A stretch of DNA of 11,265 bases, from positions 1 to 11,265 of the forward strand of contig DAOOVO010000121.1 of assembly GCA_035370245.1 (NCBI GenBank), in the 5' to 3' direction. Under the pieces are notes generated by a model. The model did not search any database. It had not been told where the DNA came from and was given only the letters and a program-made list of their open reading frames with translations. A program made the translations under genes and the position numbers. This stretch comes from Pseudobacteroides sp035370245. Lineage in GTDB: Bacteria; Bacillota; Clostridia; Acetivibrionales; DSM-2933. Below, piece after piece: positions 1-5,619 of this stretch. Each line of letters starts with the position of its first letter. Within the stretch, counting starts at the first letter, position 1.

Positions 1-27
1 TCTCGGTAAAATAGGTAGTCGCCAGAT
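1..27 (+). rRNA. rrf: 3' end of 5S rRNA (partial)
   Basis: The bases GGTAAAATAGGTAGTCGCCAG (starting near position 5) match the conserved 3' end of clostridial 5S rRNA, where a GGGAGAGTAGGTCGTCGCCAG-type segment pairs with the 5' end of the molecule to close helix I. The 5' part lies outside the window, so helix I cannot be checked. A strong hairpin terminator follows 7 bases later, as expected at the end of an rRNA operon. The exact 3' end (about base 27-30) is an estimate. What is seen is the motif and the terminator; the assignment to 5S is from memory of the family. Confidence 0.7.
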
Positions 28-33
28 TTATAT

Positions 34-72
34 CAGAGCCTTGTGCATGCAGCATAAGGCTCTGTTTGCATT
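34..72 (+). terminator. Intrinsic terminator after the 5S rRNA
   Basis: A perfect 9-bp stem, CAGAGCCTT (34-42) with AAGGCTCTG (56-64), encloses a 13-base loop and is followed by the T-rich run TTTGCATTT. It lies just after the 5S-like end and before the promoter of the next gene, so it most likely ends rRNA transcription. Confidence 0.8.
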
Positions 73-130
73 TAATGTAAAATTAATAGTATTACAATAA
101 AAAATGAATAAAATACTGCGAAATTATTTA

Positions 131-159
131 TGGAAACCTTATGAATAAAATAGTATAAT
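131..159 (+). promoter_or_regulatory. Probable sigma-A promoter of the AgrB-like gene
   Basis: A perfect -10 box TATAAT (154-159) lies 17 bases after TGGAAA (131-136), a 4/6 match to the -35 consensus. The start codon at 219 is about 53 bases below the expected transcription start. A strong ribosome site (GAGGGGGAG, 205-213) precedes it. No AgrA-type direct repeats were recognised here. Confidence 0.5.
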
Positions 160-218
160 AAATTATGAAAATTAAATAAAGTAAGCCGATAATACTCTAT
201 TCATGAGGGGGAGTAAAA

Positions 219-872
219 ATGAAATTAATAAGCGTTTTAGCCTATAGTTGTGCCAATTTATTAATGAAACAACTAAACGAAGATCATGAAAAAAGAAGAG
301 TATACTATTACGGTTTTACGGTTGTTTTTGGAGCGATCTTAAAAGGTATAATTATTGTATCTGTTTCTTATTTGTTAGGAATATTGATACCTACATTATT
401 TATTGTGCTGATGTTTGGATCAGTGAGAATGATAATTGGAGGAAGTCATCTTGATAATTACTGGAGATGCATACTAACATCTATGTCTTTCTTTATATTA
501 ATAGGTTTGTTGTCAAAATATACATTTAATTATTGGAGCAGTACAAGTATACTTGTTTTCGTTTTATTGACATTTTTAGCAGCTTTTACAGGGATACTTA
601 AGTGGGCACCTTCTGATTCGCCAAATAGACCTATAACAAATGAGAAAGAAATAAGAAGATTTAGAAATTTATCAATTATATATAGTATAATGTGGTTTAT
701 TGCAATTTTCTCAGTTTCAATTCTTACTATAATCGGAAAGATTCCCAATTCATCAAAGATTTATATTATTGCAGCATGCTTTACATTTCTGTTGGCTATA
801 TTTGCCATAAGTCCGGCCGGGTATAGATTTTTTAGTTTTATAAGCGGTAAGAAAGCAAAAGCTAAATGTTAA
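219..872 (+). CDS. AgrB-like accessory gene regulator, membrane cysteine peptidase
   Basis: A 217-residue polytopic membrane protein of the AgrB family, which cuts and cyclises a short AgrD precursor to make an autoinducing peptide. The family signature R-x3-GG-x-H-x6-C is present: R70, G74, G75, H77 and C84. H77 and C84 fall at the same numbers as the catalytic pair of staphylococcal AgrB. The second family motif, APSDSPNRP, lies at 130-138. Hydrophobic segments lie at about 32-66, 84-99, 108-126, 150-172 and 180-199, and the C-terminus is basic (KKAKAKC). The start follows GAGGGGGAG six bases upstream. No AgrD-like peptide gene and no AgrC/AgrA genes adjoin it, so its substrate is unknown. 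It could act on a distant AgrD or on another peptide. Confidence 0.88.
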   Translation: MKLISVLAYSCANLLMKQLNEDHEKRRVYYYGFTVVFGAILKGIIIVSVSYLLGILIPTLFIVLMFGSVRMIIGGSHLDNYWRCILTSMSFFILIGLLSKYTFNYWSSTSILVFVLLTFLAAFTGILKWAPSDSPNRPITNEKEIRRFRNLSIIYSIMWFIAIFSVSILTIIGKIPNSSKIYIIAACFTFLLAIFAISPAGYRFFSFISGKKAKAKC

Positions 873-954
873 TATATAATTCTTTATTTAAAGTATTAGA
901 TCCGGATTTAATTTAACTAAATTCATATTTATCCATATTATATATAATTGTTCC

Positions 955-983
955 TTTACAAAAAACCATTAAAGTATTAAAAT
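955..983 (+). promoter_or_regulatory. Candidate promoter of the nadABC operon
   Basis: TTTACA (955-960) is separated by 17 bases from TAAAAT (978-983), each a 5/6 match to sigma-A consensus. Transcription would start near 990, giving an untranslated leader of about 175 bases that contains the repeat cluster at 1037-1099. No better-matched promoter was found closer to nadA. Confidence 0.45.
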
Positions 984-1036
984 AATCACTATATAAACTT
1001 TTGGTTACTGTAAGAAGGATTTTCTTTTAGAGTTTT

Positions 1037-1099
1037 ACTTCACACATTTTACAAAAGTTAAGACTTTAGAGTCAGCTTTGTGAAATAGCTTTGTGAAGT
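1037..1099 (+). promoter_or_regulatory. Repeat cluster upstream of nadA, possible operator
   Basis: ACTTCACA (1037-1044) is the exact inverse of TGTGAAGT (1092-1099). The 11-base unit AGCTTTGTGAA occurs twice, at 1074-1084 and 1087-1097, and a GACT-N4-AGTC dyad lies at 1062-1073. Such clustered half-sites suggest regulator binding or a folded leader. NAD synthesis genes in Firmicutes are often repressed by NiaR, which makes it a reasonable candidate, but I cannot match these bases to its known site, and no niaR gene is in the window. Confidence 0.35.
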
Positions 1100-1164
1100 A
1101 ATTTGTTTGGTTTAAAAATCTCTATGGGATTTTATTATAAAAGATTTTAAGGTAGGGACAATAA

Positions 1165-2076
1165 ATGGATAATAATGAATTAATGGAAAAAATAATTGAT
1201 TTAAAGAAAAAACGAAACGCTGTTATTGTGGCACATAATTATCAGGTTGATGAAGTGCAGGAGATTGCAGATGTTGTAGGTGATTCCTTTGCTCTGAGCA
1301 AATACTGTGCATCTGCTGAGGCAGATACAATAGTATTCTGTGGAGTACACTTTATGGCTGAAAGTGCAAAGATACTAAGTCCGGAAAAGACAGTGCTTCT
1401 TCCGGAAATTGATGCCGGATGCCCGATGGCAGACATGGTTACGGCGGAAGGTTTAATTGAAATGAAAAAGAAGCATCCGGGTGCTGTAGTGGTATGTTAT
1501 ATAAACTCCTCTGCTGAGGTTAAGGCTGAATGTGATGTTTGCTGTACATCTTCAAATGCTGTTAATATTGTTAAAAAAATTAAAGAGAAAGATATTATAT
1601 TTGCTCCGGATCAAAATTTGGCTAATTTTGTTGCAAAGCAGGTTCCTGAGAAGAATATTATACCTTGGAACGGTTTTTGCATAACTCATCACAAAATAAA
1701 AGCTGAGGATGTAATTAAAATAAAAGAACTTTATAAAGATAGTATTTTACTTGTCCATCCTGAATGCAAGCCTGAGATAGTGGAGATGGCGGACTTTGCA
1801 GGAAGTACAAAACAAATTATAGATTACGCTACCGAATCAAAGCACGAAAAATTTATAATCGGAACAGAAATGGGTGTATTATTTAAGCTTAAAAAACAAA
1901 ATCCTAATAAAACGTTCTATTTAATGTCCCAAGGGTTGTTATGTCCTAATATGAAGAAAACATCACTTCAAAGCGTATACAATTCACTGAATGAAATGAA
2001 ATATGAAATCAATATTGATGAAAATATAAGAATAAGAGCTAAAAATGCTCTTGATAGGATGCTTGAATTAAGTTGA
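1165..2076 (+). CDS. nadA: Quinolinate synthase
   Basis: NadA condenses iminoaspartate with dihydroxyacetone phosphate to make quinolinate, the second step of de novo NAD synthesis, in the cytosol with a [4Fe-4S] cluster. The 303 residues match the short NadA type known from Thermotoga. Three cysteines fit the cluster ligands: C86 (GCPMAD), C172 (NGFC) and C260 (LLCPNM). Active-site motifs AHNYQ (23-27), GDSFALS (39-45), FCGVHFMAESAKIL (58-71), CYINSS (111-116), CTSSNA (127-132) and VHPEC (197-201) are intact. The ATG is preceded by AAGGTAGGG at a good distance. It is the first gene of nadA-nadB-nadC and makes the substrate of NadC from the NadB product. An additional C123-x2-C126-C127 group is present. 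Confidence 0.97.
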   Translation: MDNNELMEKIIDLKKKRNAVIVAHNYQVDEVQEIADVVGDSFALSKYCASAEADTIVFCGVHFMAESAKILSPEKTVLLPEIDAGCPMADMVTAEGLIEMKKKHPGAVVVCYINSSAEVKAECDVCCTSSNAVNIVKKIKEKDIIFAPDQNLANFVAKQVPEKNIIPWNGFCITHHKIKAEDVIKIKELYKDSILLVHPECKPEIVEMADFAGSTKQIIDYATESKHEKFIIGTEMGVLFKLKKQNPNKTFYLMSQGLLCPNMKKTSLQSVYNSLNEMKYEINIDENIRIRAKNALDRMLELS

Positions 2077-2142
2077 TATTTAAATTATTATTAAGTATTA
2101 CTTATTTAAAACTATTTAATATTTGTGAAGGGTTGATTAAGA

Positions 2143-3738
2143 TTGGATGAGCTAAGGTATTTGGTGAATTTCAGTTCAAATGATATAGAGAAAGAATACC
2201 ACGATGTTGTTATTATAGGCAGTGGTATTGCGGGGGTTTATACTGCCCTTGAGATACCTGAGGAGTATGATGTTGTTATTGTGACAAAAGAGACTATAGA
2301 TATAAGCAACTCAGTTTTAGCACAAGGCGGTATCGCTGTCTCTCTTGACAAGGAAGATTCACCGGAGCTTCATTTTAAGGATACAATTGTTGCAGGCGCA
2401 GGTTTGTGTGATGAGGAAAGTGTCTGGGTATTGGTTAAAGAAGCTGCCTCAAATATAGAGAGCATTTGCAAATATGGCGTAAACTTTGATAAAAAGGGTG
2501 ATGATTTAGCTTTAACAAGGGAGGGTGCTCACAGTAAGAACAGGATAATTCATGCAGGCGACACAACCGGTAAGGAAGTGTGTGATAAGCTTATTGCTGA
2601 AGTTAGGACGCGTAAAAATGTTGTTATTAAGGAACGTGTATTTGCCGTTGATCTTTTAACGGAAAATAATGAGTGTAAGGGTATTTTGGCATATGATGAG
2701 GACACAGGTACATTTAAATTGTACTTATCAAATTTTGTAGTATGTGCTACCGGAGGGTTTGGACAAATTTATAAAAACACAACAAATCCTGAGGTTGCTA
2801 CGGGAGACGGTATATCTCTTGCGTATAGAGCAGGAGCAGAGCTTATGGATATGGAATTTATTCAGTTTCATCCTACAGTTTTATATCATCCCGAAAATAA
2901 AACATTTCTTATTTCCGAAGCGGTAAGAGGAGAAGGGGCAATGCTTCTTAACAACAGGGGGCAGAGATTCATGCCTGATTACCATGAGTTGAGCGAGCTG
3001 GCTCCGAGAGATATAGTATCAAGGGCTATTTTTACAGAGATGATGAAAACGGATTCTACCAATGTATATCTTGATATTTCGTTTAAGGACAAGGAATATC
3101 TTGAGAACCGTTTTCCCAATATTTTAAAGACATGCCTTAGCTATGGAATAGATATAACAAAAGAAAGGATTCCCGTATCTCCTGCTGAGCATTACTGTAT
3201 GGGAGGTATAAAGACAGATGTGTTCGGAAGGACCAATATAAAAGGGTTTTACTCATGTGGTGAGGCAGCCTGTACCGGAATACATGGTGCAAATAGATTG
3301 GCCAGCAATTCACTTCTCGAAGGGCTTGTATTTGGTCATAAAATAAGTGATCTGGTGAAAGAAGAATTGAATAGTCCGGATAGAAGAACGGTCAAAATTT
3401 CAATGAATTATTTTGCACCAAGGAAAAAAGTTCAATTGGATAAAAAAGAGATAAAGAATAAAGTTCAGGAAATTATGACAAAGTATGTAGGCATAATAAG
3501 AGATGAAAAAGGCCTTTTGCGTGCATCGGAATTGATAAATGGTTATTATGAAGTTATAAAGGGAATGGAATGTAATACTATTGAGGACTTTGAACTGCAC
3601 AATATAGTGCTTTTATCAAAGCTTGTGATTGAATCTGCATTAGAAAGAAAGGAAAGCAGAGGAGCACATTTCAGATCGGATTATAGTAGAACAGATGATA
3701 CCAATTGGCAGAAAAATATTATAATTGTAAAAAAGTAA
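2143..3738 (+). CDS. nadB: L-aspartate oxidase
   Basis: NadB is a cytosolic FAD enzyme that oxidises L-aspartate to iminoaspartate for NadA. In anaerobes fumarate can serve as electron acceptor. Its 531 residues match the family length. The FAD Rossmann motif GSGIAG is at 26-31, with SNSVLAQGGIA at 55-65, REGAHSKNRIIHAGD at 126-140, ATGGFGQIY at 202-210, FIQFHPT at 239-245, SEAVRGEGAML at 258-268, the active-site APRD with R289, and GANRLASNSLLEG at 382-394. The C-terminal helical domain is complete and ends in an SRGAHFRSDY-type motif. The start is TTG at 2143, chosen because GAAGGG (2127-2132) lies 10 bases upstream. The nearby ATG at 2147 is out of frame. A gap of 66 bases separates it from nadA. 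Confidence 0.97.
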   Translation: MDELRYLVNFSSNDIEKEYHDVVIIGSGIAGVYTALEIPEEYDVVIVTKETIDISNSVLAQGGIAVSLDKEDSPELHFKDTIVAGAGLCDEESVWVLVKEAASNIESICKYGVNFDKKGDDLALTREGAHSKNRIIHAGDTTGKEVCDKLIAEVRTRKNVVIKERVFAVDLLTENNECKGILAYDEDTGTFKLYLSNFVVCATGGFGQIYKNTTNPEVATGDGISLAYRAGAELMDMEFIQFHPTVLYHPENKTFLISEAVRGEGAMLLNNRGQRFMPDYHELSELAPRDIVSRAIFTEMMKTDSTNVYLDISFKDKEYLENRFPNILKTCLSYGIDITKERIPVSPAEHYCMGGIKTDVFGRTNIKGFYSCGEAACTGIHGANRLASNSLLEGLVFGHKISDLVKEELNSPDRRTVKISMNYFAPRKKVQLDKKEIKNKVQEIMTKYVGIIRDEKGLLRASELINGYYEVIKGMECNTIEDFELHNIVLLSKLVIESALERKESRGAHFRSDYSRTDDTNWQKNIIIVKK

Positions 3739-3744
3739 AATGAT

Positions 3745-3765
3745 ATAACCTTATCTTTTGGTTAT
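3745..3765 (+). other. Small hairpin between nadB and nadC
   Basis: ATAACC (3745-3750) pairs with GGTTAT (3760-3765) across a 9-base loop. There is no following T-run, so it is unlikely to be a full terminator. It may stabilise or attenuate the message within the operon. The short stem could also be chance in AT-rich DNA. Confidence 0.3.
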
Positions 3766-3815
3766 TTAATATAGATTCTTATAATGATGTGTATGAGATT
3801 ATGGAGAGTGATAAA

Positions 3816-4649
3816 ATGTTAAACAGATTTGAACTTGAGGATATTATAAAAACTGCTTTGAAGGAGGATATAGCTCTAGGAGATATTACAACAGACAGCC
3901 TTATTGACCCTTCTTCAACTTCTTCAGCTGTCTATATAGCAAAGGATGACGGTATAATTGCAGGTTTGTTTGTAGCGGAGAGGGTATTTAAAATTATCGA
4001 TGAGGATATAGAGTTTGTAAAAAAGGTTAACGACGGAGAAAGGGTCAAAAAAGGTGATATAATAGCTCAAATAAAAGGCAGTACATCTGCATTATTAAAG
4101 GCGGAAAGAACATCATTAAACTATTTGCAGCATCTTTCAGGCATAGCGACTAAAACAGGCATGTTTGTCGAGAAACTTAAAGGGCTTAAAACAAAGGTAG
4201 TGGATACCAGAAAAACCACTCCCGGTCTTAGGGCACTTGAGAAATATGCTGTTAAAATGGGAGGCGGAACAAATCATAGATTTTGCCTTTCAGATGGAGT
4301 TCTTATAAAGGATAATCATATTAAAGCTGCAGGTGGAGTAAAAAAAGCCATAGAAAAAGTACGTGCAAATATTCCTCATACAATAAAAATTGAGGTTGAA
4401 ACAGAGACAATAGAGCAGGTTAAAGAAGCCTTAGATGCGAAAGCAGATATTATAATGCTTGATAATATGAGCCTTGATCAAATGAAAGAAGCTGTTGTTT
4501 TGATTGATGGAAAGGCAACGGTTGAAGCATCGGGTAATGTTAATCTAAATTCTATACGTGAAATAGCAGAAACCGGTGTAGATATAATATCCGTAGGAGA
4601 ATTGACCCATACTGTTAAGGCCTTTGATATATCAATGAGATTTGTTTAA
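3816..4649 (+). CDS. nadC: Nicotinate-nucleotide pyrophosphorylase (quinolinate phosphoribosyltransferase, carboxylating)
   Basis: NadC joins quinolinate to PRPP and decarboxylates it to nicotinate mononucleotide, completing the de novo branch begun by the two genes before it. With the chosen start the protein has 277 residues, normal for the family. The N-terminal open-face domain (about 1-110) is followed by the barrel domain. Motifs are NYLQHLSGIAT (102-112), VVDTRKTTPGLR (128-139), KMGGGTNHR (147-155), LIKDNHI (163-169), IEVET (192-196), LDNM (215-218), EASG (237-240) and SVGELTH (259-265). ATG 3816 was chosen because GGAG (3803-3806) lies nine bases before it. The upstream in-frame GTG 3789 and ATG 3801 lack ribosome sites and would add up to nine unconserved residues. 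Confidence 0.96.
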   Translation: MLNRFELEDIIKTALKEDIALGDITTDSLIDPSSTSSAVYIAKDDGIIAGLFVAERVFKIIDEDIEFVKKVNDGERVKKGDIIAQIKGSTSALLKAERTSLNYLQHLSGIATKTGMFVEKLKGLKTKVVDTRKTTPGLRALEKYAVKMGGGTNHRFCLSDGVLIKDNHIKAAGGVKKAIEKVRANIPHTIKIEVETETIEQVKEALDAKADIIMLDNMSLDQMKEAVVLIDGKATVEASGNVNLNSIREIAETGVDIISVGELTHTVKAFDISMRFV

Positions 4650-4679
4650 GGACAAACCTTTATATACAAATATATACAA

Positions 4680-4725
4680 ACGCTTTGGACTTTTTTGACA
4701 AGAGTTCGAAGTGTTTTTGTTTTTA
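4680..4725 (+). terminator. Intrinsic terminator of the nadABC operon
   Basis: A stem of about 12-14 pairs, including G-T wobbles, forms between 4680-4693 (ACGCTTTGGACTTT) and 4701-4714 (AGAGTTCGAAGTGT), followed by GTTTTTGTTTTT. Stem plus T-run is a textbook rho-independent terminator, 31 bases after the nadC stop codon. Confidence 0.85.
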
Positions 4726-4866
4726 ATAAAAGTTTTTTGCTTATGGTAAAAGGAAGAAGAAGGTTATAATGGTCTTGTGTGTAAATATAAACATTAGTAA
4801 AATGAGCATTGTTATCCATAGCAATAAAACAAAATGGCTATTATAAGAGCCATTATAAAAAAATAC

Positions 4867-4896
4867 TTGACATAAATAAAAAACCCCTGTTATAAT
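4867..4896 (+). promoter_or_regulatory. Upstream veg promoter (P1)
   Basis: Perfect consensus boxes TTGACA (4867-4872) and TATAAT (4891-4896) are separated by 18 bases. Transcription would start about 64 bases above the veg start codon. It forms a tandem pair with the promoter 34 bases downstream. Confidence 0.8.
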
Positions 4897-4906
4897 ATAT
4901 ATTTTT

Positions 4907-4935
4907 TTGACAAAATTTTTTAAGTATGATATAAT
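4907..4935 (+). promoter_or_regulatory. Downstream veg promoter (P2), extended -10 consensus
   Basis: TTGACA (4907-4912) and TATAAT (4930-4935) are both perfect and 17 bases apart, with an extended -10 TGA directly before the -10 box and an AT-rich stretch upstream. This is as strong a sigma-A promoter as sequence alone can predict. The leader would be only about 20 bases. Tandem strong promoters are also a known feature of veg in Bacillus subtilis. Confidence 0.9.
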
Positions 4936-4963
4936 TGTAACAAACAGAAGATGAGGTGATTAA

Positions 4964-5230
4964 ATGATTGAGAAGGGTGATTTGTTTCAGATTAAGAGGG
5001 ATATTGAAACCTGCATAGGCGAAAAAGTTCAATTAAAAGCTAACAAAGGAAGAAAAAAGACGTTTATTAGAGAAGGCGTACTTGAAAACACCTATTCCAG
5101 CATCTTCATAGTAAAGTTTGAAAATGAATACGAGGCTACCAGAAGAGTGTCATACAGTTATACGGATATACTAACTAAAGCAGTAGAATTGGTAGTTTGT
5201 AAGGACAACAAGAGAATCCAAGTCAGCTGA
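4964..5230 (+). CDS. veg: Veg family protein (DUF1021)
   Basis: A small cytosolic protein of 88 residues, matching the 86-residue Veg of Bacillus subtilis. Conserved family features are visible: an N-terminal IKRDIE helix (10-15), GEKVQLKANKGRKKT (19-33), an REGVLENTYSSIFIV-type strand region (36-50), and RRVSYSYTDILTKAVEL (60-76), the most conserved block. Veg is abundant in vegetative cells and has been linked to biofilm control in Bacillus; its molecular activity is unsettled. The ribosome site GAGGTGAT (4953-4960) is strong. It stands alone between two promoters and a long hairpin, and as in Bacillus it lies upstream of a sporulation gene and ispE. Confidence 0.93.
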   Translation: MIEKGDLFQIKRDIETCIGEKVQLKANKGRKKTFIREGVLENTYSSIFIVKFENEYEATRRVSYSYTDILTKAVELVVCKDNKRIQVS

Positions 5231-5263
5231 TGTTGTATAGGTATTTAAAATAATTGCAATTAC

Positions 5264-5317
5264 TTTTCAAGATTATAAAAAGGCCGGATGAATTCGACCT
5301 TTTTATAATCTTGAAAA
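5264..5317 (+). terminator. Long perfect hairpin terminator after veg, possibly bidirectional
   Basis: Two 20-base arms, 5264-5283 and 5298-5317, are perfect reverse complements, with a 14-base loop that can add a CG/CG pair. The GG/CC core is followed by TTTTT within the 3' arm, the usual terminator design. The matching A-tract in the 5' arm gives the same design on the other strand. It lies 33 bases after the veg stop codon and would insulate this highly transcribed gene. Confidence 0.85.
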
Positions 5318-5619
5318 ATATTTTCTCCGTATAAAATTATTTATTAAATCATCTATGTTAATTATCTATTAAATTTGCAAATCTATTACATTTTTTTGTC
5401 AATTCCATTAAAAAATTAATCATATATTCTCAAATGTCTTAATATACATTAATCAAGAATGCCTAAAAAATTCTGCTATTAAAAGAAATATTAAAGAATT
5501 GCTTTCCCTTATCAATACCCGCTTAAAAGCGAAAATAATTTTAAGGGCATTCATAATGTGATTGTAACTTATGGTTGGCTGTTTGTTATTATATATTAAG
5601 CTTTGAGGAGGATTAAACT
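5318..5619 (+). other. AT-rich spacer upstream of the SipL-like gene, with inverted repeats
   Basis: No gene is supported here; the longest ATG frame (33 codons, minus strand, from about 5555) has no ribosome site. Three pairings cluster at 5457-5552: GAATGCC (5457-5463) with GGCATTC (5546-5552), CGCTT (5520-5524) with AAGCG (5527-5531), and CCC-G-CTTAAAA (5518-5528) with TTTTAAGGG (5539-5547). The last two exclude each other. This could be a folded leader or a spent structure. A weak sigma-E-like promoter is listed separately. Confidence 0.4.
5535..5559 (+). promoter_or_regulatory. Weak candidate sporulation (sigma-E type) promoter
   Basis: ATAATTT (from 5535) lies 14 bases before CATAATGT (5552-5559), a partial match to the sigma-E pattern (ATATT-like -35, CATACAAT-like -10). 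A sigma-E promoter would suit a mother-cell protein like SipL. Nothing in the spacer fits sigma-A well: TTGTAA 5562 and TATTAT 5587 are 19 bases apart. Low certainty. Confidence 0.25.

Larger units (their letters stand above)
873..1164. other. Intergenic region between the AgrB-like gene and nadA
   Basis: This 292-base AT-rich spacer holds no supportable gene. The longest ATG-started frames on either strand are below 20 codons and lack ribosome sites. A near-palindrome without a loop lies at 895-912 (centre TCCGGA), too compact for an intrinsic terminator. The rest holds the candidate nadA promoter and the repeat cluster listed separately. No clear terminator for the AgrB-like gene was found, so read-through into the nad operon is possible. 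Confidence 0.6.
4650..4963 (+). other. Spacer between nadC and veg, with a possible 25-codon frame
   Basis: This 314-base spacer holds the nadABC terminator, two veg promoters and little else. Upstream of the promoters an ATG at 4769 opens a 25-codon frame ending at 4846, preceded by GAAGAAGG at a suitable distance. Its stop codon lies inside the loop of a 7-bp hairpin, AATGGCT (4833-4839) with AGCCATT (4848-4854). No promoter for it was recognised, and I do not call it a gene. It could be a peptide read by leakage past the terminator, or chance. Confidence 0.4.

Noticed and set aside
103..147. 14-codon frame upstream of the AgrB-like gene as an AgrD candidate
   Set aside because: It lacks a ribosome site, a cysteine and the amphipathic leader and acidic tail of AgrD.
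3789..3815. Earlier nadC start at GTG 3789
   Set aside because: No ribosome site precedes it, while GGAG at 3803-3806 fits ATG 3816 and the family N-terminus.
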